Part shown: positions 19,308 through 29,902 of the stretch, piece by piece
How positions within the stretch are numbered: position 1 is the stretch's first letter
How the letters are laid out: each line of letters opens with the position of its first letter
Assembly: GCA_023258975.1 (NCBI GenBank)
Contig: JAHFRD010000020.1
Coordinates: 1-55,428 of the forward strand
Direction of reading: 5' to 3'
Length of the DNA: 55,428 bases
Source of the DNA: Hydrogenophilales bacterium
GTDB taxonomy: Bacteria; Pseudomonadota; Gammaproteobacteria; Burkholderiales; Thiobacillaceae
Notes under the pieces: generated by a model
The model's database searches: none
Seen by the model: only the letters and a program-made list of their open reading frames with translations
What the model was told of the DNA's origin: nothing
Made by a program: the position numbers and the translations under genes

Positions 19308-20075
19308 TTACCGAATGCAGGGAATCTTGCCGTCCTCACCGACATCTTGCGGCACTTTGCCGATCCACATTTGGTACATGGAGGTGAACCACATGATGGT
19401 GAAGGCCGTGCCCATCAAGGCGCCGGAAATGATGACCGCCCAGGCAAAGCCTTCCCACACCTTGGTCAGATACCAGGAGGCGATGTCGGTGATCAGGGTC
19501 AGGAAGGGGGTGGCGATGACCACGCATTTCAGCCAGGTGGGGCGAATCAGCGCGTGCGTGAAGATGAAGCCGACGATGAAAAAGATGAAGGTGATCGAGA
19601 ACAGATGGATGTGAGAGACGCGCACCAGAGTGGGAATGGTCATGCCCTCATCCTTGGCGGTTACGGTCTTGAGGCCATCCGCCTTGGAAAAATTGGGCAG
19701 GTGCGGGTTGGCTTCGGGGTTGTGGCAAGCCACGCAGTGTTCCTGCAGAACCGGGTTGATCTTGGCCTCGATTTCTTCGGGTTTGGCGCCGTTGTGCAGC
19801 CAATCGAAGATCATCTGGCGCTTCTCGGCGGGCAGCATGTCCGCCATGGGGCCGCGCAGCGCGGTTTCCAGCTTGGTGCCGTTGGGATTGCCGCCATAGG
19901 CGATCATCAAGTCCTTGCCGGACAGCATCGGGTCGCCATCCTTGCCGGCGTGTGACTCCCACACCTGAATCATGGCCATGCAGTAGGCCAGACCAAAGAC
20001 CAGCAGCACCATGGAAAACAGTACTCGCATGGACATCGGCAGGAATTTGAAGTGCACGTTATTCAAGCTGGACAT
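19308..20075 (-). CDS. Membrane-bound monohaem c-type cytochrome, function unknown
   Basis: This 255-residue protein has an N-terminal membrane helix (about residues 15-38) and a periplasmic segment with one haem c motif, CVACH (about residue 115). Three further hydrophobic helices (about 155-235) follow, including SHIHLFSITFIFFIVGFIF, whose His residues could be haem b ligands. I recall proteins of this layout in betaproteobacterial respiratory bacteria, some misannotated as elongation factor 1-alpha, but no proven role. An electron-transfer function at the inner membrane is inferred from the haem site. It is a single gene convergent with leuA. Confidence 0.7.
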   Translation of the reverse strand: MSSLNNVHFKFLPMSMRVLFSMVLLVFGLAYCMAMIQVWESHAGKDGDPMLSGKDLMIAYGGNPNGTKLETALRGPMADMLPAEKRQMIFDWLHNGAKPEEIEAKINPVLQEHCVACHNPEANPHLPNFSKADGLKTVTAKDEGMTIPTLVRVSHIHLFSITFIFFIVGFIFTHALIRPTWLKCVVIATPFLTLITDIASWYLTKVWEGFAWAVIISGALMGTAFTIMWFTSMYQMWIGKVPQDVGEDGKIPCIR

Positions 20076-20170
20076 GGTTGGTTCCTCTTTAGCGATGGCG
20101 GGAGAGTTTATAAGCGGACACTAATGTCGTCAATTTGGCGCGGCGCCGCAACCGGGAGCGTTGATTATGG

Positions 20171-20508
20171 TCAAACACGAGGATTCATGCGGGCGTACCA
20201 GGCGGCGGAGACAAAAAACAGTAAAGAAAGTGCGATCTCGAGCAAAGCAAGTGTTGCGGAACTGCCACGATCCGACCAGGCGCGTACCGTGCCTTCAGTG
20301 AAGTAGAGCCAGATCAGTAGGGTGGACCAGCGATAGGTGTAGACGCGGCCGCGCAGGATGCCGAATAGCGGGAGCAGGAGTGGCAGCACCTTCAACACCA
20401 GCCAGGAACCACCCGGGCGCTGCGGCGCCAGCCAGAGTTCCCAGGCCACACTGAGCGCGATCAGCGCGATCAGGCTGGTGGAGGCCAGGTTGCGCAATAG
20501 AGCGGGAT

Positions 20509-20512
<4 letters not shown>
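20171..20512 (-). CDS. DUF2069 family membrane protein
   Basis: This 113-residue protein has four predicted hydrophobic segments and the family pattern of a Trp/Pro-rich second helix (VLKVLPLLLPLFGILRGR) followed by YTYRWSTLLIWLYFTEGTVRAW. The function of DUF2069 is not known; in many proteobacteria it neighbours wrbA, as here. The start overlaps the stop of the upstream HugZ-like gene by four bases (ATGA), so the three genes form one operon. Confidence 0.8.
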
Positions 20513-23242
<2,730 letters not shown>

Positions 23243-23280
23243 ACGAGACTTGGGGACGGGTTCCCCGGTTCATCGGGGGA

Positions 23281-23329
23281 GGCGCCGACGGCGCCAATGA
23301 CCAAGGCGAGCCGACGGCTCGCCTTTTTT
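23281..23329 (+). terminator. Tandem hairpin terminator of metY
   Basis: GGCGCC-GAC-GGCGCC (23281-23295) is followed by GGCGAGCC-GAC-GGCTCGCC (23305-23323) and a run of six T. Both stems carry the same GAC loop; the second is a classical intrinsic terminator. Confidence 0.8.
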
Positions 23330-23367
23330 GAGGACGCGAAGGGCGCCAACCGACTTCGCCAACCCGC

Positions 23368-23703
23368 TTATTTCTTCGTGTCGCCGACCACCATGCGGTT
23401 GACGAAGATGACGCTGGGGAACGTGCGTTTCAGGGTCTTGCTGTAGAAATTTTCCATGACCATGTCTTTATCGAACTGGATGACATCCCCCTTTTTTACA
23501 GCCGTGCTCGCCGCGGCCAGCCACACGGTTTTCTTGCCTTGCGCCGCTTCGATATAGAGATACGGGGGGGCGCTGATCGTGCTCAAGACGGTGGCTTGCT
23601 CGGTCAACGGGATGTCCCGCGCGTCCCTGGCCTGGGAATGCGGCGCAATGGCAAGCAAGGAGGCGGAGAGCGCGAGTACGGACAGAAAGGAAGGTGTTTT
23701 CAT
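23368..23703 (-). CDS. Small periplasmic OB-fold protein, NrfJ-like
   Basis: This 111-residue secreted protein has a signal peptide of about 26 residues (cleavage near HSQARDA) and an OB-fold-like domain: TVLSTISAPPYLYIEAAQG, TVWLAAASTAVKKGDVIQF and FPSVIFVNRMVV. The pattern resembles NrfJ-type proteins, which have been linked to c-type cytochrome or metal handling; the role here is not established. The ATG at 23703-23701 directly precedes the signal peptide, whereas the frame upstream of it is not signal-like. It lies just downstream of the broken nrd operon on the same strand. Confidence 0.65.
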   Translation of the reverse strand: MKTPSFLSVLALSASLLAIAPHSQARDARDIPLTEQATVLSTISAPPYLYIEAAQGKKTVWLAAASTAVKKGDVIQFDKDMVMENFYSKTLKRTFPSVIFVNRMVVGDTKK

Positions 23704-23797
23704 CGGTGGAGTCCTGGTTGGGTGGTTGCGTGGATAAAGCCACGGCATTGTTGACGATTTCGCGCGGCGGGTCGAAAAGTTGCGCCACGCGAGCGGC

Positions 23798-24030
23798 TCA
23801 ATCCCAGGCCAGCGTGCCGCCGGTCTGGTATTCCGTCACACGGGCCTCGAAGAAGTTCTCTTCCTTCTTCAAGTCGATCATTTACGCCATCCACGGGAAG
23901 GGGTTGCTGGCACCCGGGTATCACTCATCCAGGCCGATCTGTGTGGCGCGGTGGCTGGCGCCACGGCCGGCGGCGCGGGGCGATAGGTGGGTTGCGCGGG
24001 CGGGGTGTAGTCGTCTTCGAAGTTCAGCAT
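23798..24030 (-). pseudogene. nrdB: Remnant of nrdB, ribonucleotide reductase beta subunit
   Basis: Only both ends of a class Ia NrdB remain. The 5' part starts at ATG 24030-24028 and gives about 30 residues (MLNFEDDYTPPAQPTYRPAP…), typical of the Pro/Ala-rich NrdB N-terminus. In another frame the 3' part then reads TQIGLDE, a TGA stop (23921-23923), YPGASNPFPWMA, a TAA stop (23882-23884), and the conserved end from MIDLKKEENFF to VTEYQTGGTLAWD. About 300 central residues, including every iron ligand and the radical tyrosine, are gone. The gene cannot encode a working subunit. It sits downstream of the SH3-like and HDOD genes in the same direction as nrdA. Confidence 0.85.
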
Positions 24031-24055
24031 GTCGGCCTCCAACGTGTATTGGGGG

Positions 24056-24382
24056 TCACCGGGCTTGCTTCAGGGCAAGCGCGGATTGCGTAGCGGCGGT
24101 CGGTGCGGTTTCCACGTCCACCACCCGGCGCAGCAGATGCGGCGATACGGTCCAGTGCTCGCCGCCTTCGGTAATCACGGTCACCGTTTTTTTGTTGTAA
24201 CGGGTTAGGACGCCGAACAGGGGCGGACGCCCGTCGGGCTGGAAACTCACCCGGTCGCCGACGCTGAAATCCAGCATCCTTTGGTGCGCGCGCATCTGCG
24301 AAAGAAATTTCAAACGTTCGACGATGCGGCGGTTGAGGTCGATCAGTTCGGTTTCGGAGAGGTGGTCGATGTTGGGGGGCAT
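24056..24382 (-). CDS. Small SH3-like-barrel protein, function unknown
   Basis: This 108-residue cytoplasmic protein has an N-terminal helical part (about residues 5-40; LSETELIDLNRRIVERLKFL), followed by a beta-rich segment, FSVGDRVSFQPDGRPPLFGV, and LTRYNKKTVTVITEGGEHW. The latter resembles the small SH3/KOW-like domain of transcription-associated proteins. No specific family function is known to me. The gene sits between the HDOD gene and the nrdB remnant and looks intact, unlike the nrd genes on either side of it. Confidence 0.65.
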   Translation of the reverse strand: MPPNIDHLSETELIDLNRRIVERLKFLSQMRAHQRMLDFSVGDRVSFQPDGRPPLFGVLTRYNKKTVTVITEGGEHWTVSPHLLRRVVDVETAPTAATQSALALKQAR

Positions 24383-24405
24383 GGTGAAAGCGGGGGCACC
24401 CCGTC

Positions 24406-25284
24406 TCAATAGGTGATGCCGGTACATGGATGCAGGATCTCGGCGACTTCCAGGCTCGCGGCCTGGGCTTCGAGGCTGATTTCCTTCAATGCGGCGGGGG
24501 TGAGGCCAAGCATTTCCATGCTGTGGGCGGCGCGGTTGTCGGGGCGGTAGGTTTCCGGTTCGTATTCGGCCTTGAGGCAGGGAGCCAGATTGGCGGCGAG
24601 GTCGCCGGCCAGATGGATCACGGCAACCTGTTTCATGAAGTCCGGGGCGGCGGTGGGGTCGAGTTGGTGGCGTACCGGAAGTGTCAATTTTTCCGGCAGT
24701 CCCCAGCTTTCCAGCAAGGCGGCGCCCAGTTCGGCGTGGCTGAAGCCGAAGGTCTGGCGCTCGGCGTCGTCGAGGGTGGTTTCGTGCATTTGCCCGAGTA
24801 CCTCGCGGTATTGCGCCGGCCGGCGGACGTAGAACACCAGGCGGCCGACGGCATGGAGCAGGCCGGCGAGGAACAGGCTTTCGCCATCGTGCAGGCGCAG
24901 GTGGTCGGCGATCAGCCGGGCAAGCACGGCGCTGGTGGCGCTGTGGTCCCAGAAGGTGTCCATGTCCACAAACTCGGCGGGGATGTCGCGGAAGGTGTTG
25001 ACCGCCGCCGTGGCCAGCACCAGATCGCGCAGGGTGTTGTGGCCGATCAGTGTTACGGCGCGGGTGAGCGTCTCGGTCTTGCCGCGACCGCTGTACAGCG
25101 CGGAATTGGCCAGGCGCAGGACGGTGGCCGCCAGGTTGGCGTCGAACTCGATGACTTCGATGAGATCGCCCGCGCTGGCGGAGGGCGAATCCATCACCGC
25201 GCAGGCCCGCAGCACCAGATCGGGCAGGCTGAACAGGGTGGAGACTTCGCCGGCCAGTGCGTGAGGGGTCATGGTGCCCGCCAT
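24406..25284 (-). CDS. HDOD domain protein
   Basis: This 292-residue protein consists of an HDOD domain, a degenerate relative of the HD phosphohydrolase fold that serves in signalling. Typical stretches are SLPDLVLRACAVMDSPSA, LAATVLRLANSALYSG, LTRAVTLIGHNTLRDLVL and SLFLAGLLHAVGRL. No EAL or GGDEF domain is attached. The ATG at 25284-25282 overlaps the last base of the nrdA stop codon (TAATG), so translation was probably coupled to nrdA; a GTG three codons upstream is an alternative. It keeps an intact frame inside an operon whose two reductase genes are broken. Confidence 0.85.
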   Translation of the reverse strand: MAGTMTPHALAGEVSTLFSLPDLVLRACAVMDSPSASAGDLIEVIEFDANLAATVLRLANSALYSGRGKTETLTRAVTLIGHNTLRDLVLATAAVNTFRDIPAEFVDMDTFWDHSATSAVLARLIADHLRLHDGESLFLAGLLHAVGRLVFYVRRPAQYREVLGQMHETTLDDAERQTFGFSHAELGAALLESWGLPEKLTLPVRHQLDPTAAPDFMKQVAVIHLAGDLAANLAPCLKAEYEPETYRPDNRAAHSMEMLGLTPAALKEISLEAQAASLEVAEILHPCTGITY

Positions 25285-26236
25285 TACTGGCACGCCTCAC
25301 ATTCCTCGAAGCCGGGGTCACCGGGGCGCAGGGTGCAGGCGCGGCCAACGATTTCCGCTTCGGCAAGGTTGGGGGAGGCGACATAACCGCCGGGGTTGCC
25401 GCCCATGCCGCCGGATACGCCACCGCCGGTGCCGCTGGCCATGCCGCCGCCCGCGCTGTTTCCACCACTCCCACCGCCGTGCGCTGAAACCGCATTGAGT
25501 TCACCGCTGCGGCCGGTGGATTTCTCGGCGGCGGTCGCGCCCATCGAGCGCAGGTAATAGGTGGTCTTGAGGCCGCGCAGCCAGGCGAGTTTGTAGGTCT
25601 CATCCAGTTTCTTGCCGGAGGCGCCGTGGAGGTAGAGGTTGAGGCTTTGCGTCTGGTCGATCCATTTCTGGCGGCGCGCGCCGGCCTCAATCAACCAGGT
25701 CGGGTCGACCTCGAAGGCGGTGGCGTAGAGGGCGCGCAGGTTGGCCGGGATGCGGTCGATCCTGGCCAGGCTGCCGTCGAAGTACTTGATGTCGCCCACC
25801 ATCACCTCGTCCCACAGGTTCAGGGCTTTCAGGTCGCGCACCAGATATTGGTTGACCACCGTGAACTCGCCGGAGAGGTTGGATTTGACGAACAAGTTCT
25901 GGTAGGTCGGCTCGATCGAGGCGGAAACGCCGACGATGTTGGCGATGGTCGGGCAATTGGAGTTGCGCATGCCCACGGTCACGATCCGCTGGCCTGCGGG
26001 TGGGTCTCCACCAGTTCGCGAATCCTGGCAATGGCCGCCGCTTGTCCACCATTGACGGCGACGAACGCCTTGGTCAGGGCGATGGTGATCTTGCTGTGTT
26101 CAAACGCGACCACGGCGCCGTTGTGGCGGATGATTTTGTGGTCGAGGTAGGCGTGACCGGCGGGTACCTCCAATGGCACGACGGTTTTGCCCAGGATGGG
26201 GTTTCCGGAGGGCTGGAAATCCGTGGAAAACTGCAT
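25284..26236 (-). pseudogene. nrdA: Remnant of nrdA, ribonucleotide reductase alpha subunit
   Basis: The 5' part (26236-25979) encodes about 85 residues of the ATP-cone region ([34 protein letters not shown]). The 3' part in another frame encodes about 230 residues from GMRNSNC onward, through [18 protein letters not shown] and [20 protein letters not shown]. It ends with a Gly-rich linker and the CEACQ redox tail. Roughly 600 residues between them are missing, including the catalytic cysteines and the Asn-x-Cys-x-Glu region. The motif after NSNC is also shortened (PTIANI, where I would expect a longer APTATIANI-type stretch). It cannot be a functional reductase. The upstream promoter with two NrdR boxes is intact. 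Confidence 0.88.
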
Positions 26237-26297
26237 CGGTGAGTCTCCTTGGGGCTTGATGCCGGTGCGGGTGTGGCATTCATTGGTTTATTAGAAA

Positions 26298-26345
26298 ACA
26301 CTAAATATAGTGTTATGCATGGTTATTTAACGCTAATTCTAGTGT
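26298..26345 (-). promoter_or_regulatory. Pair of NrdR boxes upstream of the nrdA remnant
   Basis: ACACTAAATATAGTGT (26298-26313) is a near-perfect match to the palindromic NrdR box. ACGCTAATTCTAGTGT (26330-26345) is a second, weaker one. They are 32 bases apart, about three helical turns, the usual pairing for this ATP/dATP-sensing repressor. The first lies 62 bases before the nrdA start codon. Confidence 0.85.
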
Positions 26346-26371
26346 GGTGACATTGATCGTCAACCGCTTTT

Positions 26372-26480
26372 TTGTGCACAGGATGTCCACAGGAAAGACA
26401 CAGGCTTGTCTACAGGCGGTGCTTCGGCGCGAGGACTGGATGCTGGTGCGGCCGGGAGTTTCAACAACGACTTATCCACA
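26372..26480. promoter_or_regulatory. Cluster of DnaA-box-like repeats between nrd and purU
   Basis: TTATCCACA at 26472-26480 is a perfect DnaA box. Three related repeats, TGTGCACAGG (26373), TGTCCACAGG (26384) and TGTCTACAGG (26407), are spaced 11 and 23 bases apart, about one and two helical turns. DnaA control of nrdAB is known in E. coli; the same is inferred here. Confidence 0.5.
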
Positions 26481-26663
26481 GCATGGCGGGATATGGCGAG
26501 GAACAAGGTGCATCGCTCCAGGCAGGCTTAGGTGACGTGGTTCCCCGTCGCTCCGATAAAGCTCTTGCCCTCCGGTAATGACCTCCCGCAGCGCTCAATG
26601 TGTAAGCAGGTTGTCGATTTTGACGGGGTATCATGACAGTCGTTTTTTGCACCGCACACCACC

Positions 26664-27518
26664 ATGCGCAACACCGCCGTCCTCCTTGTCGCCTGCCCAG
26701 ATCAGAAAGGCCTGGTCGCCGCGATCGCCAATTTTCTGCTCCGGCACAATGCCAACATCCTGCATGCCGACCAGCATCAGGACGGCGCCGCCGGTCTGTT
26801 TCTGATGCGCGTGGAATGGGAGTTGCAAGGCTTCGAGCTGGGGCTACACAAGTTCGACGAGTCGTTTGCGCCGATTGCGGCGGGGCATCGGATGGACTGG
26901 AAACTGTCTCTGTCCAGCGTGAAGCCGCGCATGGCGGTCTTTGTCTCCAAATTCGATCACTGCCTGGCCGATCTGCTATATCGCCACCATGCCGGTGAAC
27001 TGTATTGCGACATTCCGCTGATCGTCAGCAACCATCCGGACACACATTGGCTGGCCGCCGCCTACAAGATTCCGTTCCAACTCATCCAGGTGAACAAGGA
27101 AAACAAGCCGGACGCGGAGCGCCAGCAACGCGCACTGCTGGAGGCACACCACGTCGATTTCGTGGTGCTGGCGCGTTACATGCAGGTGCTTTCGCCCGAG
27201 TTCATGGCGCATTACCCCAACCGCATCATCAACATCCATCACTCCTTCCTGCCCGCCTTCCACGGCGCCAAGCCGTATCAACGGGCGTTTGAGCGGGGCG
27301 TGAAGTTGATCGGGGCCACCAGCCATTACGTGACGGAAGTGCTGGATGACGGCCCCATCATCGAACAGGACGTCACCCGTATCTCGCACCGTGACGATAT
27401 CGACGACCTGGTGCGCAAGGGGGCGGATCTGGAGAAAGTGGTGCTGTCCCGCGCCGTGCGCTGGCACATCGACAACCGCATCCTGGTCTACGGCAACAAG
27501 ACGGTGGTGTTCGATTGA
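26664..27518 (+). CDS. purU: Formyltetrahydrofolate deformylase
   Basis: This 284-residue enzyme hydrolyses 10-formyl-tetrahydrofolate to formate and tetrahydrofolate, balancing one-carbon pools and supplying formate to PurT. An N-terminal ACT domain (about residues 3-80; LLVACPDQKGLVAAIANFLL) precedes the formyltransferase domain. That domain has the segment LIVSNHPD, HHSFLPAFHGAKPYQRAFERG with the catalytic His, and GATSHYVTEVLDDGPIIEQD. ATG 26664 gives the standard start. It is monocistronic, ending at a strong bidirectional terminator. Confidence 0.95.
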   Translation: MRNTAVLLVACPDQKGLVAAIANFLLRHNANILHADQHQDGAAGLFLMRVEWELQGFELGLHKFDESFAPIAAGHRMDWKLSLSSVKPRMAVFVSKFDHCLADLLYRHHAGELYCDIPLIVSNHPDTHWLAAAYKIPFQLIQVNKENKPDAERQQRALLEAHHVDFVVLARYMQVLSPEFMAHYPNRIINIHHSFLPAFHGAKPYQRAFERGVKLIGATSHYVTEVLDDGPIIEQDVTRISHRDDIDDLVRKGADLEKVVLSRAVRWHIDNRILVYGNKTVVFD

Positions 27519-27540
27519 CGTGGCGCCGGTTCTCCGCCAC

Positions 27541-27575
27541 ATGAAAAAAGCCGGCGCAAGGCCGGCTTTTTTCAT
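27541..27575. terminator. Bidirectional terminator after purU
   Basis: ATGAAAAAAGCCGGC and GCCGGCTTTTTTCAT are 15-base inverse copies with a GCAAG loop, giving U-tracts on both strands. It separates purU from the convergent small gene at 27605-27733. Confidence 0.9.
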
Positions 27576-27604
27576 GTGTACGCCCCGCGTGGCGCCGGGA
27601 GGTC

Positions 27605-27733
27605 TCAGTGTTCGAGAGACTTCTTGGCCAGCTTGGCCCAGATGAACAGGCCCATGGCAACGATGAAGCCGAGGGTGAACAGGCTGAGTAGCCCGATGGG
27701 GGAGTTGAACAGCAGATTCATTACGGCGTCCAT
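27605..27733 (-). CDS. DUF3149 small membrane protein
   Basis: This 42-residue protein starts at ATG 27733-27731 (MDAVMNLLFNSPIGLLSLF) and consists of one transmembrane helix followed by a basic tail, WAKLAKKSLEH. Length and sequence match the DUF3149 family of tiny membrane proteins, of unknown function. It follows the fixH-like gene on the same strand after 25 bases and may be part of the oxidase assembly operon. Confidence 0.7.
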   Translation of the reverse strand: MDAVMNLLFNSPIGLLSLFTLGFIVAMGLFIWAKLAKKSLEH

Positions 27734-27758
27734 GTGCGTGCTCCTAGTGATTGCCCCT

Positions 27759-28289
27759 TTACGGGTGCGTTGGTGATTTGCTTGCTTCGGCTACCAGTTC
27801 CGCCATGCCGGAGAAAGGTGCCGTCCACTGGCCGGTGATCCGCCAGGCCCGGTCTTCCGGTTCGAGTACCAGAATTCGCTTCCCTGATCCCAGCTCCTGG
27901 GCAGGGGCAATATACGACAGCTCCTGTGAATGTGCCAAGAGGATATGGATGTCCTGATTCTCTCGGGTAGGATGCACGATGTTCAGGATGAGCCGCTGCG
28001 GATGGCTTCCCAGGTCGCCGCGCAGAACCAGTTTCATCTGGCCGTTTCCGGCGGTCAGCCGCGCTGACAGGCCGAGCGCCGCCGCTGCTTGATCCGCCGG
28101 AGTGGTTGGCGCCACCATCGCAAAACCTTCCTTGCGGTAATTGGCCTTGACCATGCTGTCCGGATCGTGGGCGGCGATGAAGTAGGAGGTGACACTGGCG
28201 ACCACGGCGATGGCGGGCAATCCGGCAATCAGCCAGATCATCGGTTCTTTCCACCAGGGGCGGTCTTGGGCTGGGTCAAGCGTCATCAT
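27759..28289 (-). CDS. ccoH: FixH/CcoH-family cbb3 oxidase assembly protein
   Basis: This 176-residue protein has one N-terminal membrane helix (about residues 17-40, after the family motif RPWWKEPMIWLI) and a periplasmic beta-rich domain ending in WRITGQWTAPFSG. FixH/CcoH proteins are needed to mature or stabilise the cbb3-type cytochrome oxidase. It starts nine bases after the ccoG stop, so the two are co-transcribed. Met 1 or Met 2 could be the start. Confidence 0.85.
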   Translation of the reverse strand: MMTLDPAQDRPWWKEPMIWLIAGLPAIAVVASVTSYFIAAHDPDSMVKANYRKEGFAMVAPTTPADQAAAALGLSARLTAGNGQMKLVLRGDLGSHPQRLILNIVHPTRENQDIHILLAHSQELSYIAPAQELGSGKRILVLEPEDRAWRITGQWTAPFSGMAELVAEASKSPTHP

Positions 28290-28298
28290 GTCTGGGCC

Positions 28299-29723
28299 TT
28301 ATTTAAGGAAGCTGGATTTGGCCTCGCGCACGATGCCGGCGTCTTCATCCGCCTGGATCGTGAACGTGACCGGCTGGCTGGGGCGTTTCAGTTGCCCAGG
28401 GTCGGCGCGCAACACGACGTTGTGGTTGACCGTGCCCAGGGCCGGGACTTCCACGTTGTCACCCACGGCCACAAGCAGGCCTTCGATGCCCTTGGCCTTG
28501 ATGTGGTAGCGGTGCGCGCGATTTTCCATGTTGATGATGCGCAACTGGTACAGGTTTTCGATTTGCCCATTCGCGACCTCGCGCGACAGCGTCAGGCGGT
28601 CGCGAATCACGTCGGTGCGCATGGGAATGCGCATGGCCAGCGTATAGAAGAAGGCGATGGTGATCAGCGAGACGATGGCGATGTAGAACAGCGTGCGGAA
28701 ACGGAATACGTGCTTGGGGATTTCCTTGTCGGTGTAGACGCCGTCGATGGCGTTCTGCGTCGAGTAGCGGATCAGCCCCTTGGGATAGCCCATCTTGTCC
28801 ATGACCTGATCGCAGGCGTCGATACAGGCCGCGCAGCCGATGCACATGTATTGCAGGCCATTGCGGATGTCGATGCCGGTCGGACAGACCTGCACGCAGA
28901 TGCCGCAGTCCACGCAATCCCCCAGTCCTTGCGTCTTGTAATCGACGCCCTTTCTGCGCGTGCCGCGCGATTCGCCGCGCTGGTAATCGTAGGTGATGAT
29001 CAGGGTGTCGGTGTCGAACATCACGCTCTGGAAGCGAGCGTAGGGACACATGTATTTGCACACCTGCTCGCGCATGAAGCCGGCGAAGCCCCAGGTGGTG
29101 AAGGCATAGAAGAATATCCAGAAGGCTTCCCAGGGGCCGAAGTCGAACACCAGCATTTCCCGCCAGAGCACGGTGGCCGGCGTGAAATAGGCCACGAAGG
29201 AAAAACCGGTCCAGAGAGAGAGCAACACCCAGGCCACATGTTTGCCGCCCCGGCGCAGAATTTTCTCGCCGTTCCAGGGCATGGCATTGAGCTTCTGCTG
29301 CTTTTTGTAGTTACCTTCGATCCAGCCCTCGACCCACATGAACAACTCGGTGTAGACCGTTTGTGGGCAGGCATAGCCGCACCAGAGGCGGCCGGCGATG
29401 GCGGTGAACAGGAACAGTCCCAGCGCGGAGAGGATCAGGATGACGGCGAACCAGATGAAATCCTGTGGCCAGAACACCAGATCGAACAGATAGAACTTGC
29501 GCGCGCCCAGGTCGAAAAGGACAGCCTGGCGATCATTCCAGTGAATCCAGGGGAGGCCGTAGAAAATTGCCTGAGTGACAACCACCAGCGCAATTCGCCA
29601 GTAGTTGAAAACGCCGGACACGGCGCGCGGGTAGATTTTTTCGTGTACGGCGTAGAGCGATTGCTCCGCATCGATTCCGGCATCCTTGATGATGGGGATG
29701 CTTTCAGGTTTTTTCTCGGACAC
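28299..29723 (-). CDS. ccoG: Cytochrome c oxidase accessory protein CcoG
   Basis: This 474-residue polyferredoxin-type membrane protein helps copper delivery to the cbb3 oxidase. It has several helices in the first half, then two [4Fe-4S] motifs, CVDCGICVQVCPTGIDI and CIGCAACIDAC, and a C-terminal periplasmic immunoglobulin-like domain. CPQTVY and CKYMCPYARFQ are additional conserved Cys motifs. The frame is open 39 codons upstream, but GTG 29723-29721 has AGAGGAA at ideal distance and gives VSEKKPESIP, the normal length. It follows ccoP. Confidence 0.92.
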   Translation of the reverse strand: MSEKKPESIPIIKDAGIDAEQSLYAVHEKIYPRAVSGVFNYWRIALVVVTQAIFYGLPWIHWNDRQAVLFDLGARKFYLFDLVFWPQDFIWFAVILILSALGLFLFTAIAGRLWCGYACPQTVYTELFMWVEGWIEGNYKKQQKLNAMPWNGEKILRRGGKHVAWVLLSLWTGFSFVAYFTPATVLWREMLVFDFGPWEAFWIFFYAFTTWGFAGFMREQVCKYMCPYARFQSVMFDTDTLIITYDYQRGESRGTRRKGVDYKTQGLGDCVDCGICVQVCPTGIDIRNGLQYMCIGCAACIDACDQVMDKMGYPKGLIRYSTQNAIDGVYTDKEIPKHVFRFRTLFYIAIVSLITIAFFYTLAMRIPMRTDVIRDRLTLSREVANGQIENLYQLRIINMENRAHRYHIKAKGIEGLLVAVGDNVEVPALGTVNHNVVLRADPGQLKRPSQPVTFTIQADEDAGIVREAKSSFLK

Positions 29724-29864
29724 AGTATTCCTCTTTCTCAAAAAAGGCATCGGCCAAGCGAGCTTGCCCCGATCCCTGTTTCCGGTGGAACCCTCTGATG
29801 GTCTTGCATGGGGTCGTGATCGAACCGGAAGCCAGCTCACTCTCGCGAATGGGCTGGGTTCCGG

Positions 29865-29884
29865 GGCCGGCCCGTGGGCCGGCC
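29865..29884. repeat. GC-rich hairpin between ccoP and ccoG
   Basis: GGCCGGCCC and GGGCCGGCC are separated by two bases in the 179-base gap. There is no T-run, so it looks like an mRNA-stability or partial-termination hairpin separating structural from assembly genes. Confidence 0.5.
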
Positions 29885-29902
29885 TCGCGGATCCGCGCGG
29901 GC

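Noticed and set aside
28089-29798. Long plus-strand open frame (569 codons) opposite fixH and ccoG
   Set aside because: Composition is His/Asp/Gly/Gln-rich, typical of an antisense shadow; ccoG and fixH-like genes are well supported.
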